From contig NZ_CP005084.1 in NCBI RefSeq assembly GCF_001563265.1, positions 752,001 through 816,000 on the forward strand: 64,000 bases of DNA, read 5' to 3'. The notes beneath the pieces were generated by a model. The model worked only from the letters and a program-made list of their open reading frames with translations, was not told the DNA's origin and ran no database searches. Positions 36,475 through 44,552 of the stretch are shown here, piece after piece; position 1 is the stretch's first letter, and every line of letters begins with the position of its first letter. The stretch comes from Sphingobium sp. TKS. Lineage in GTDB: Bacteria > Pseudomonadota > Alphaproteobacteria > Sphingomonadales > Sphingomonadaceae. The position numbers and the translations under genes were made by a program.

Positions 36475-36819
36475 ATGCGCTCACAACGTCAAACCATCGC
36501 CAAATCCGTGGCCGGAAAACTCTTTGCCGCCGAAGAGGCCATCGACATCGCGGCAGCCAGGATTGCAGAGCTCAACGCCGCCCTGCCGATTGCCAGGCTG
36601 GATGCCCGCTTTGCAGCAGCCATCGGCCAGAATGCGCTCGTCAGTTCGGCATCGGCTGTCATGCTGATCGCCCAGACGCGGCAGGAGATCATCACGACCC
36701 ACGCCAATCTCAAACAGACCAACGACGATGTCGGGCTAGCAGAGGTGGGCTATGGCGACCTGTTCAAGGCCGAGCACAAGCAGCAGCCCCCAGAGGGTCG
36801 CCATCTGCGGGCGGCATGA
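36475..36819 (+). CDS. hypothetical helical protein
   Basis: 114 residues: long helices rich in alanine (KLFAAEEAIDIAAARIAELNAAL, VSSASAVMLIAQTRQEIITTHANL) and a polar end. No membrane segment. Not recognised; similar small helical proteins often sit beside tail-anchored HTH genes in sphingomonad elements. AGGAG six bases before ATG 36475. Confidence 0.6.
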   Translation: MRSQRQTIAKSVAGKLFAAEEAIDIAAARIAELNAALPIARLDARFAAAIGQNALVSSASAVMLIAQTRQEIITTHANLKQTNDDVGLAEVGYGDLFKAEHKQQPPEGRHLRAA

Positions 36820-36876
36820 TCCCAGCGGGCGGCAGCGGTTGACGGGTGGAAGCAGTTATGTGCTTTTCATACTGTT

Positions 36877-37317
36877 ATGACACGACAATCTGGATTTCTA
36901 CTGCTGCTGATCCTGAGCTGCCTCTATGCAATGATAAGGGGCGGCCGACCCGAAAGGATCGGGGCGGCCACCCTCTTCGGCGGCGCCTGCCTATCCGTGA
37001 TCGTCGTTGATCCGTTTGGCGGGCGGTTTCGTCACATTGAGCCGGGTCTGCTTTTGACGGACTTTGCAATGCTGGGCATTTTTCTATGGCTTTCAGTCCG
37101 AAGCACGAGATTCTGGCCGCTCGGAATCGCGGGATTGCTGCTGGCGGAAGTGATTGTTCATGCCGTGCGGGGAGCGATGCCGAACATCGTTCCCAAGGCC
37201 TATATCGATGCGGTCGGCTTCTGGAGCTGGTTCGCGCAATTATTTTTGGTGGTGGGGACATGGCGGCACGGAAAACGCATGAGACAGCGGAATGTCGACA
37301 AACCCTGGAAGAGCTGA
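36877..37317 (+). CDS. small multi-pass membrane protein
   Basis: 146 residues with about four hydrophobic segments (FLLLLILSCLYAMI; AATLFGGACLSVIVV; LTDFAMLGIFLWLSV; PLGIAGLLLAEVIVHAV) and a basic C-terminus (RHGKRMRQRNVDK) expected inside. Function unknown. Its last 58 bases overlap the RadC gene in another frame, implying co-translation. Confidence 0.65.
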   Translation: MTRQSGFLLLLILSCLYAMIRGGRPERIGAATLFGGACLSVIVVDPFGGRFRHIEPGLLLTDFAMLGIFLWLSVRSTRFWPLGIAGLLLAEVIVHAVRGAMPNIVPKAYIDAVGFWSWFAQLFLVVGTWRHGKRMRQRNVDKPWKS

Positions 37318-37889
37318 TCAGGCTTACCTGCCCGGGTCGCGCGAATGAACTGTCCAATCGGCTGGTGGATCGCTTCGGTTCGCTGGGCGACGCAGTAGCA
37401 GCGCGCACGGCAGACAGAACCGCAATCCTGGATGGCGTGCCCGAGGTGGAACGGACCATTCAATGCCTGCGAAAGGCCATGAACCAAATCCTGCACGGTC
37501 GAATCCAACAAAGGCGCGTCATGTCGAATGAGAGGGCGCTGCTCGATTATCTCCGCATGGCCATGGCGTTCGAACCGATCGAACAGTTTCGGGTCATATT
37601 TCTGAACGCAGCCAATGAGTTGCTGGCGGATGAGATACTGGGAATTGGAACCGTGTCCCGAGTCCATCTCTATCCGCGAGAGGTGATGAAGCGCTGCCTC
37701 GAAATTGGCGCCACGGCCATCATCCTGGTGCACAATCACCCAGCCGGAACCGCTGAGCCGTCACGGGCCGACCGGAATTTAACGCAACAGATGATGGCCG
37801 CGGCGCAACCGCTCGCCGTCACGGTTCATGACCATCTGGTGATCTGCCGAGATGGATATGTGAGCTTTCGTAAAGCTGGTCTGATGTAG
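37260..37889 (+). CDS. RadC-family JAB/JAMM domain protein
   Basis: 209 residues. The JAMM metal site is complete: Glu in ELLADEILGIG, then ILVHNHPAGTAEPSRAD (His-x-His and Asp). An N-terminal helix-hairpin region precedes it. RadC-type proteins are carried on many mobile elements; the name implies DNA repair but the biochemical role is unsettled. ATG 37260 follows GGTGGGG and lies within the preceding membrane-protein gene. Confidence 0.85.
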   Translation: MAARKTHETAECRQTLEELIRLTCPGRANELSNRLVDRFGSLGDAVAARTADRTAILDGVPEVERTIQCLRKAMNQILHGRIQQRRVMSNERALLDYLRMAMAFEPIEQFRVIFLNAANELLADEILGIGTVSRVHLYPREVMKRCLEIGATAIILVHNHPAGTAEPSRADRNLTQQMMAAAQPLAVTVHDHLVICRDGYVSFRKAGLM

Positions 37890-37999
37890 GTTCCGGCGCC
37901 CTGGCTGGGTATCGCCCCAGCCCCACGCGGCACCATCAGCACGCACCAACAATTCGTCATGAAATGGGAATTCAGCTTCCACGGGAAGGGAGTGCGCAA

Positions 38000-38371
38000 A
38001 TGACGCAGATGATGCCAATAAACCGCAGAACGGCGATGTGCCGCAGGCTTATCGATATGCGGAATGCCGTTGGCGACGCGCTCGGCTATGAATTTTGTCC
38101 CAGCCCGATCTGGGACATGCTCCTCGATCTGTATCTCGCGCGGCACGAAAATCGAGGCGTCTATCTTTGGTCCCTGTATATGGTCGCGCATGTTTCGCCG
38201 TCGACGGCGCAGCGCAGGGTTGTGGAAATGGAGCGGCAGGGCCTGCTCATGCGGGAGTTGTCCGACCGCGATCGCCGCTGCATCGGCGTCGAGATGACGG
38301 AAGGTGGCGTTGATAAGATGAACAGCCTGCTCGACCGGCTGATCGGCATCTGTCACACCTCGCCCTTATGA
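38000..38371 (+). CDS. MarR-like winged-helix regulator
   Basis: 123 residues with helices IWDMLLDLYLARHENRGVYL, recognition region VSPSTAQRRVVEMERQGLL and wing RDRRCIGVEMTEGG, a MarR-type layout, although short. AAGGGAGTGCGCAA before ATG 38000. It ends the plus-strand maintenance run; targets unknown, perhaps neighbouring cargo genes. Confidence 0.7.
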   Translation: MTQMMPINRRTAMCRRLIDMRNAVGDALGYEFCPSPIWDMLLDLYLARHENRGVYLWSLYMVAHVSPSTAQRRVVEMERQGLLMRELSDRDRRCIGVEMTEGGVDKMNSLLDRLIGICHTSPL

Positions 38372-38485
38372 CATGGCGGAGCGGCCCGGTCCGGTCAGCC
38401 CGTCCGACCAAAAGCGCCATGAACGCGGTGAAGGATTTTTGTTGGCCGCAATAGTGAGTTGCGGCATGCACGTTTTCGCCATGGC

Positions 38486-39067
38486 TCAGTCGTCGAGCGT
38501 GCGGGCGAAACGAACCACGCGGTCGATTTCCTCGGGCTTGCCTCTGATCAGGTCGATCCGGCGCCTGCCGTCGAATGCCGGTTCTCCCCCAACCAGAAAC
38601 TGGAGGATCGCCCATCCACTTGATCGGGGCGCTGCAGCAAGAAGCTGTGGGATGGCGGGCCGAACGCTGTTGCCGTCGAATTGAAAGCTCGAGAACAGCT
38701 TCACACCCCCGTCGTCCAGCATGAGCAGGCGGCGCTCGCGCGCAGCCTTGTAAACCGCCTGGACGGTCTTGTGGCCGAGCAGCTTGCGGACCGACTCCGC
38801 GCTGAGGGCCTGTCCAGCCGCCTCCATCATCTGCCGCTTGAAAGTGATTGTCCGGCCGAGTTCCTCGACAATGTCCGGGTTATCGACCTGGGTGGCGGGA
38901 ATGCCTCGCGCCAGGTTGAGGATGAATTCGGGCAGATCGACGCTTTCGATGGCGATCTTCTTGGCGGCGACCGGCATAACCTTCAGCAAACGTTCGGCGC
39001 TCGCCATGATGCGCGCGCGAAGCGCTTCATTCAGGTCGATAGAATTGCCGGTTGTCGGCCATACCAT
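38486..39067 (-). CDS. antitoxin-like DNA-binding protein, ParS/MbcA-type C-terminus
   Basis: 193 residues. Central LSAESVRKLLGHKTVQAVYKAARERRLLML is a helix-turn-helix with wing (KLFSSFQFDGNSVRPAI). The end GWAILQFLVGGEPAFDGRRRIDLIRG closely follows the toxin-binding domain pattern of Xre/MbcA/ParS antitoxins. These usually pair with a RES-domain toxin; none is adjacent, so it may be an orphan regulator. GAGGTGATCCT precedes ATG 39067. Confidence 0.65.
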   Translation of the reverse strand: MVWPTTGNSIDLNEALRARIMASAERLLKVMPVAAKKIAIESVDLPEFILNLARGIPATQVDNPDIVEELGRTITFKRQMMEAAGQALSAESVRKLLGHKTVQAVYKAARERRLLMLDDGGVKLFSSFQFDGNSVRPAIPQLLAAAPRSSGWAILQFLVGGEPAFDGRRRIDLIRGKPEEIDRVVRFARTLDD

Positions 39068-39202
39068 AGGATCACCTCGTTTAATGGAGATGATATTGCA
39101 TGGAAAGGGGACGAATTCAACGAACGGCCAGAGACAGTCAACTCGGGATTACATCAGGATCGGCTCTTGCCCCTCCCGGTTTCCCGAAGCATAGCGGTGG
39201 CG

Positions 39203-39367
39203 ATGAACGAAGAGCTGGCAAAAATTGTGCTGACAGTGCTGCAGCGGGCGCCCGAATGGATTCGGCACGATCTTGGCGCAAAGGACAACAGCCTGCGCGC
39301 GCGAGCCGAAGAGGTTTTGGCAGCGATGGTGGAAGCCGCGGTCCGGGAGCACGACTTAGCCTCGTAA
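39203..39367 (+). CDS. small protein, DUF6771-like
   Basis: 54 residues: IVLTVLQRAPEWIRHDLGAKDNSLRARAEEVLAAMV, a compact helical protein resembling DUF6771 small proteins of sphingomonads (tentative). The ribosome site is weak. It is followed by 214 bp of AT-rich sequence that must hold the abiE promoter. Confidence 0.45.
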   Translation: MNEELAKIVLTVLQRAPEWIRHDLGAKDNSLRARAEEVLAAMVEAAVREHDLAS

Positions 39368-39581
39368 TCCACCGAGTTGCTCACCATGGAGTAGCAATTC
39401 TCCAACCGCTTCACATGGTCGGGTATCATCGACGCTCGTTGCGGCCGCCCCGGGATGACAGGCACATGGGAGCGGGTGTGTAATCGCAGTTTGATATATC
39501 CATATTTTGCTAAGTTAAACTTTCTAAAATGAATGATTTTCAAACTAGACTTCGGTTTAAAAATATTCCAAAATACCAAGT

Positions 39582-40400
39582 ATGGCTTATTCTTCCGAAA
39601 GAAAGCTAAACCGTCTACAGCAGCTTCCCGAAAGCGTGCTGGTTGATGCCGCGTGGCTTGAACGCCATGGCTATTCGTCATCGCTGCGTAGCCAATACGT
39701 CAAACGGGGCTGGCTGCATCAACCCGCGCCGCGCGTTTATCGCCGAGCTTCCGGCCAGCCCACCTGGCAACAGGTCGTCACATCCCTCCAATCGTTCATG
39801 GATTACCCTCTGACTGTGGGCGGCCGCACCGCGCTCGAGGAGCAGGGCTATGCCCACTATCTGGGTGAACGGCGCGAAGTGCATCTCTATGGTCCGCGAA
39901 AGGCTCCGGGCTGGCTTGAGGCACTGCCGCTCGACATCCTGTTTCGCTGGCATAACAGCCGCCGCCTTTTCCCGGATAGTCCCGAACTGGCGCCGGCTTC
40001 GGCGCCCCCTGAAAACACGGATTCGCTGCTGCCCGGCGGCTTCATGGCAACCGCTGGCACAATGCAATGGCCGCTGCGCCTGTCCTCGCGGGAGCGCGCC
40101 ATACTCGAATTGCTCGACGAGTTACCCACCCACGAAAGCTTCCATCAGGTCGATATGCTGATGGAGGGGCTCACCAACCTTAGCCCTCGCCACCTGCAGC
40201 CGCTTCTCGAAAGCTGCCGGAGCGTCAAGGTAAAGCGCCTGTTCTTTTTCTTTGCCGACCGTCACCGCCATGCATGGCTGGATGGCCTCGACAAGAAGGC
40301 CGTCGATTTGGGTTCCGGCAAACGCTTGCTGGTCAAGGGCGGCAAGCTTGATCCGACCTATCTCATCACCGTTCCGGGAGACCTTGATGGCCTATCTTGA
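39582..40400 (+). CDS. abiEi: type IV toxin-antitoxin antitoxin AbiEi
   Basis: 272 residues. N-terminal winged helix (LPESVLVDAAWLERHGYSSSLRSQYVKRGWLHQPAPRVYRR) and C-terminal antitoxin part (SSRERAILELLDELP, RHLQPLLESCRSVKVKRLFFFFADRH) match AbiEi. It autoregulates through its N-terminal domain in known systems; the AT-rich 39490-39580 region is the likely operator zone. It overlaps abiEii by 14 bp. The pair gives abortive-infection defence and element stability. Confidence 0.9.
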   Translation: MAYSSERKLNRLQQLPESVLVDAAWLERHGYSSSLRSQYVKRGWLHQPAPRVYRRASGQPTWQQVVTSLQSFMDYPLTVGGRTALEEQGYAHYLGERREVHLYGPRKAPGWLEALPLDILFRWHNSRRLFPDSPELAPASAPPENTDSLLPGGFMATAGTMQWPLRLSSRERAILELLDELPTHESFHQVDMLMEGLTNLSPRHLQPLLESCRSVKVKRLFFFFADRHRHAWLDGLDKKAVDLGSGKRLLVKGGKLDPTYLITVPGDLDGLS

Positions 40401-41307
40401 CCAATATCGCGATCAGGTCGCCCTGCTCGTGCGCGCGATCCCGTTCGTTGCGACTGAAAATGATTTTGCGCTCAAGGGCGGCACGGCGATCAACCTGTTC
40501 GTAAAAGACTTGCCTCGCCTCTCAGTGGATATCGACCTTGCATATCTGCCGATAGCCGACCGGGCCACGTCGCTCGCGGAGATCGACACGGCCATGGCAC
40601 GTATCGCCGATCGCATCGAAAAGGGCATCCGGGGCGCTCACGTGACACCGAGCCGACTGCGCGCAGAAAATGTGATCACCAAACTGGTCGTCCGGCTGGA
40701 CAACGCACAGATCAAGATCGAGGTGACACCCGTCCTGCGCGGTACGGTCTATGACCCCACCGAAACCTCCGTCACCTCTCCCGTCGAGGATGCCTTCGGC
40801 TTTGCGCGCATGCAAGTCGTCTCCCTCGCCGATCTCTATGCAGGAAAACTCGTCGCGGCGCTGGACCGCCAACACCCCCGCGACCTGTTCGATGTCCGCG
40901 AACTACTCGCGGGCAGCGGCGTCGACGATGCGCTACGCCGCGCATTCATCGTCTACACCATCAGCCATGATCGCCCCCTGTCGGAGATCCTCGCCCCTAC
41001 ACGGAAACCGCTCGAAGAGGAATTCGCGCGCGGCTTCGATGGTATGACGCGCGAACCGATAGCCCTCGACGCCCTCATCGAGGCGCGCGAGGCGATGATC
41101 GGCACGATGATCGCGGCCATGCCAGATGCGCACCGGCATTTCCTGATCGGCTTCAAACAGGGGGAACCGGATTGGTCGTTACTGGACGTGCCCAACGCAT
41201 CGACTCTGCCCGCAGTGAAGTGGAAAATGCACAATCTCGGCAAACTCTCCCCCGAACGGCGCCACGCCCTCGTAGAGAGGCTACGAAGCGTGCTGTTTCC
41301 CGAGTGA
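40387..41307 (+). CDS. abiEii: type IV toxin-antitoxin toxin AbiEii (nucleotidyltransferase)
   Basis: 306 residues of the AbiEii/AbiGii nucleotidyltransferase family. The active-site motifs GGTAINLF and LSVDIDLAYL (G-G-T, D-x-D) lie near residues 27-50; DLYAGKLVAALDRQHPRDLFDV is the family's second block. Such toxins transfer nucleotides to targets such as tRNA acceptor ends in characterised members. Complete and probably functional. ATG 40387 lies inside the antitoxin gene. Confidence 0.92.
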   Translation: MAYLDQYRDQVALLVRAIPFVATENDFALKGGTAINLFVKDLPRLSVDIDLAYLPIADRATSLAEIDTAMARIADRIEKGIRGAHVTPSRLRAENVITKLVVRLDNAQIKIEVTPVLRGTVYDPTETSVTSPVEDAFGFARMQVVSLADLYAGKLVAALDRQHPRDLFDVRELLAGSGVDDALRRAFIVYTISHDRPLSEILAPTRKPLEEEFARGFDGMTREPIALDALIEAREAMIGTMIAAMPDAHRHFLIGFKQGEPDWSLLDVPNASTLPAVKWKMHNLGKLSPERRHALVERLRSVLFPE

Positions 41308-41433
41308 ATGCCGTCCACGGCATGTCGAAGAACGGAGGAATTGGCGCCGGACGCAGTTCCATACAGCGCGCCCTTCAATCTTGTTTGAGCTCGTTTCGTT
41401 CGCCACGATGTGCCAACATTTCCCGAAGATAAA

Positions 41434-41943
41434 ATGTTCTCGGTCTTTGATTGGCGAGTCGTGCACATGACACCGGAAAATCGTCAGACAGTGCCTATTC
41501 TGCTGAGCGATCTCATCGACGCGCTCGAATTTGTCAGCACTTCCCAATATGACGAACATCACGCCTATATTTGCAGGCAATCGGGCCGCATCCTTTTTCT
41601 GGCCGACAGCGTCGACATGGACGATGCGGCGGAGTTGCCTGACGATCCGGAGGCCGCAGGCTATATCCTGGTGCCCCATCGACGCGACCTCGACCTTGGG
41701 AAAAAGCTGGCGCTCGCATTCGCCGCCGAGGAACTGCCAGAAGCACAGATGGACGTACGGGACATTTTCAGCCGGAAAGGCGCCTACAGGCGTTTCAAAA
41801 ATCTGCTCGAGGCGAAGGCCGTGCTTGAAAGATGGTATGCCTATGAAGAACGCGCGGTCGAAGCGGCCATGTGCCGATGGTGCGACGATGTTGGCTTGAC
41901 CTGGACCCGCGATACCCATCCAGATGAGACAGGCAGGAGTTGA
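41434..41943 (+). CDS. UPF0158 family protein
   Basis: 169 residues from ATG 41434. The UPF0158 pattern is LLSDLIDALEFVS, AYICRQSGRILFL, ELPDDPEAAGYILVPHRRDLDLGKKLALAFA and FKNLLEAKAVLERWY. Function unknown. ATG 41467 lies closer to the usual family start; ATG 41434 has GAAG upstream. Its stop is 7 bases before the next reading frame, indicating an operon. Confidence 0.75.
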   Translation: MFSVFDWRVVHMTPENRQTVPILLSDLIDALEFVSTSQYDEHHAYICRQSGRILFLADSVDMDDAAELPDDPEAAGYILVPHRRDLDLGKKLALAFAAEELPEAQMDVRDIFSRKGAYRRFKNLLEAKAVLERWYAYEERAVEAAMCRWCDDVGLTWTRDTHPDETGRS

Positions 41944-41950
41944 GCGGAGA

Positions 41951-42528
41951 ATGATGCCGCGCATATCATGCGACGAATGCCATAGCGGCGTTCCAGACTT
42001 CGAAATAACGCATTTCGGGAGCCTCGAGGCCGGTTACCGGGATCTTTGCAGCCGCTGCACGAGGAGGTCGCCCGCCGGAACGGGCTGACCTTCACCCATA
42101 TCGCCTTCCTGCCAATGGAATTGCTCGATGCGAACGGGGCCGGGCATCGGTTCCATTTTGTGCTGCGGCTCCTTGGCATGATGCTGTCGCTTGAGGCTGT
42201 CGAAGTCAAAGGCGGAAGACGGGAAGGCTACGAATTCCAGGTGCATGGCGCCGCAGACGCCGATCCGCTTGATCTCATGACGCGCCTGCTCGAACGGATG
42301 CGGCATGATCTTGCCACGACCTACCTGGTCGAAGGCGATCTGGGTTTGTCCATTTCGGGAACGACCGTCCGAGGCCAACTCACTTGCGACCCAGAATCCG
42401 CCGATTATATGCCGGTGCTGATCATCGATGGGCGGGAGGTGAGTTGGGAGCAATTTGGTCGCATGCTCATGACCTTTGAGGGATGGCGAATCCATCTCGA
42501 AATCCAGGACCCCAGCGAGGAAGTCTGA
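41951..42528 (+). pseudogene. zinc-ribbon gene (DUF7713-like) broken by a frameshift
   Basis: Frame A (41951-42103) encodes SCDECHSGVPDFEITHFGSLEAGYRDLCSRC, a two-CxxC zinc ribbon. It then runs out of frame near 42059 and stops. Frame B (42046-42528) carries on the protein as EEVARRNGLTFTHI...FHFVLRLLGMMLSLEAVEVKGG and ends at 42528. Adding one base after the TGC at 42056-42058 restores CSRCNEEVARR, the natural order. So a single-base deletion (or base-calling error) splits the gene. Family name by resemblance only. Confidence 0.65.
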
Positions 42529-42590
42529 GAGTATCGGTCTTCAATGATCCAATTCCATGAACCGCAAATATCGTGCATGGTTGGGAACGA

Positions 42591-43082
42591 TCAGGCAGCC
42601 GCTTTCAAATCGGAAAGCGGGATCATGAGCGTCATCTCGTTGGTGGGTGATTGCAGGAAACCGCACGCCAAGTAAAATTGCTTCGCGTCATCACTGATTG
42701 CATGGACGATCATGCCACGGACGCCGACAAGGTCAGCGGCGGCAATCACCCGGCGGCCGGCGTCGCGGATGAGAGCCCTTCCAAAACCTTTGCCGTGTAT
42801 GGACTGGTCGATCGCCAAACGAGCCAGAGTTATAACCGGAATGGGATCTGGCATATTTCGGCGGAAGCGGCCTACGGCCTCCGCACAGGCGATCGAACTG
42901 GAGGCCAGCGAATAATAGGCGATGACGCGCGCGTCATCGCACAGGACGAAAGTTCTGCTGGCTCCGCTTTCATGATTGGCACGCGCGCGGCGCCTTAGCC
43001 AATCGTCAAGCGAAGCCGTGCCGGAGGTGAATTCGTCAAGCAGATGACCGTCATCGAGCGGCACCGGAGCGATGAGCGTCAC
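42591..43082 (-). CDS. GNAT-family toxin (TacT-like)
   Basis: 163 residues. GNAT fold signs: ARVIAYYSLASSSI, VITLARLAIDQSIHGKGFGRALIRDAGRRV (acetyl-CoA site R/Q-x-x-G-x-G/A), FYLACGFLQSPTNEMTLMIPL. Paired with a DUF1778 antitoxin this is the TacA/TacT class, where the toxin acetylates aminoacyl-tRNA. GTG 43082 start overlaps the antitoxin stop (GTGA), so translation is coupled. Confidence 0.88.
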   Translation of the reverse strand: MTLIAPVPLDDGHLLDEFTSGTASLDDWLRRRARANHESGASRTFVLCDDARVIAYYSLASSSIACAEAVGRFRRNMPDPIPVITLARLAIDQSIHGKGFGRALIRDAGRRVIAAADLVGVRGMIVHAISDDAKQFYLACGFLQSPTNEMTLMIPLSDLKAAA

Positions 43083-43372
43083 TGGGACTCCCAGGGCGCG
43101 GGCGTCTGCATGGTTTTGCGAAGCTGCTCATTCGCTTGCGCGGGGCGGTCGAGCATGGCCAAAAACTCGCCATAGGCTTCGGACGATACAGAAATGACAC
43201 GTTGGTCGAGGATGGCATCCTCGGCAGCCTTCCTGGACGCAGCAATCATGAAGTCGGAGCGCGTGCGGCCAAGCATGTTTGCCGCCCGATCGATCAGGGA
43301 CTGCGTGTCCTTTCGAACACGCAGATTGACGGCCTGAAGTGGCGTTTCCGAGGAGGCGGTGGTACGTGGCAT
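43079..43372 (-). CDS. DUF1778 antitoxin (TacA-like)
   Basis: 97 residues with an N-terminal ribbon-helix-helix (PLQAVNLRVRKDTQSLIDRAANMLGRTRSDFMI) followed by a toxin-binding helical region. Binds DNA and neutralises the GNAT toxin encoded next. GGATCAAGGGC before ATG 43372. A perfect inverted repeat 35 bases upstream is its likely operator. Confidence 0.88.
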   Translation of the reverse strand: MPRTTASSETPLQAVNLRVRKDTQSLIDRAANMLGRTRSDFMIAASRKAAEDAILDQRVISVSSEAYGEFLAMLDRPAQANEQLRKTMQTPAPWESQ

Positions 43373-43406
43373 GCCCTTGATCCTTTAAACCTCTCCCTAC
43401 CATGAA

Positions 43407-43425
43407 AGATACACGGTGTGTATCT
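43407..43425. promoter_or_regulatory. operator of the DUF1778-GNAT toxin-antitoxin operon
   Basis: AGATACAC-GGT-GTGTATCT: perfect 8-bp arms, 3-bp spacer, 35-53 bp upstream of the antitoxin ATG. The symmetry and place fit a ribbon-helix-helix autorepression site. Confidence 0.75.
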
Positions 43426-43985
43426 ATTATTTTGGAATGCGGGATCGCAGACGAATTTCCGGATCGGGAATGGTAAATTTCGGCATTTAACGGCGATGAA
43501 CGGCGCGTTGCCGAGCGGCCGGACTGATCCCGTTTGGAATGACATCACTCATACTCACGGTACTGGCGAAAAACAGGCTTAGCGGCGCTGCGCTAGCCAC
43601 CGTGAGCAGAAATGGTGTATTATACACCACCCGACAAATTCGAGCTTGCTTCAAGGCGTTAATCGCGCAAACTAGGCCCGCTTCCGGGAAAAGAACGGAA
43701 GTGGGGCGTGGAAACCCTTCTGGATTGCTCGGTCACAGATTTCTGGGGCCGGGTGGCATGCGCGCATGTCCAACCGGCAACGGTAAAGGCGCATGCGCCT
43801 GTTCCAGACAGGTTTCCAACATCCGGCTTAGGCCGTCGCCCCGAGTGGACATAGGTGCGACGAATGAGCCAGGGCCAATCACGACCGGCGCGGGACCGGT
43901 CTAATCCGGGAATATTTCCCTTTCACGACGACCGCTGCGGGAAGCCATTCCTGCGATGCGGTGCGCATATGATGAGAATGCCGTC
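43426..43985. other. intergenic region before the sigma factor gene
   Basis: 560 bp without a credible gene. It holds a second palindrome, TGGTGTA-TTA-TACACCA at 43613-43629, and a 16-codon mini-frame starting in it (ATG 43612, product MVYYTPPDKFELASRR). The rest is GC-rich, with the sigma-factor promoter expected near 43900-43960. Confidence 0.45.
43613..43629. promoter_or_regulatory. second operator-like palindrome
   Basis: Perfect 7-bp arms TGGTGTA / TACACCA around TTA. It shares a GTGTAT half-site with the toxin-antitoxin operator 190 bp away, but no gene start lies directly beside it. Confidence 0.45.
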
Positions 43986-44552
43986 ATGAGCGTCTCTCCC
44001 CAACGACGCGCGTCCCTCGACGATGACGACGCAAATAGCGCAGCCCCTCCCACCCATGATTTTGCAGACGTGTACCGGCGGGAAAAGCCCCGTCTCCTTC
44101 GCTATTTCCTGCAAAAGCTGGGAAATCGCTCGGATGCTGACGATATGGCGCAGGAAGTAATGACTAGGTTCCTGGGCGCCACGCCTCCGGTCGCGGTGGT
44201 AACCCCGCGGGCCTATATCACCCGCATCGCCACGAACATGCTGCGGGATCGCGCCGAACGGGGATCGACGCGCCTGTCGCAGCTGTCGGTATCCCTCGAC
44301 GAAGGATTGCACAAATCCAACGACATCGACCCGCATCGTGAAGTCGAGGCGCGGCAGGAGATCCAGCGCTGGCGAGCGATCTTGCGGCAACTGCCGCCGC
44401 GCACCCTGGAAATTTTCCTTCTCAATCGTGTCGAAGGCTATAGCTATCGGGAGATAGCGACTGATCTGAGGCTCCCCTTGTGGAGGGTGCAAAAGCATAT
44501 GTTGAAGGCCATCCGGCATATCGCCGCCAATATGGGAGGCGATCATGAATAA
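43986..44552 (+). CDS. ECF sigma factor, FecI-like
   Basis: 188 residues. Region 2 is FADVYRREKPRLLRYFLQKLGNRSDADDMAQEVMTRFL; region 4 is LRQLPPRTLEIFLLNRVEGYSYREIATDLRLPLWRVQKHMLKAI. Expected to direct polymerase to the TonB-receptor/isopeptidase genes when the anti-sigma partner releases it. ATG 43986 has GAGAA upstream; ATG 43956 is an alternative. It overlaps the FecR gene by 8 bp. Confidence 0.92.
   Translation: MSVSPQRRASLDDDDANSAAPPTHDFADVYRREKPRLLRYFLQKLGNRSDADDMAQEVMTRFLGATPPVAVVTPRAYITRIATNMLRDRAERGSTRLSQLSVSLDEGLHKSNDIDPHREVEARQEIQRWRAILRQLPPRTLEIFLLNRVEGYSYREIATDLRLPLWRVQKHMLKAIRHIAANMGGDHE

Noticed and set aside
43612..43662. 16-codon mini-frame MVYYTPPDKFELASRR as a leader peptide
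   Set aside because: No ribosome site and no adjacent gene to attenuate; its ATG lies within a palindrome.
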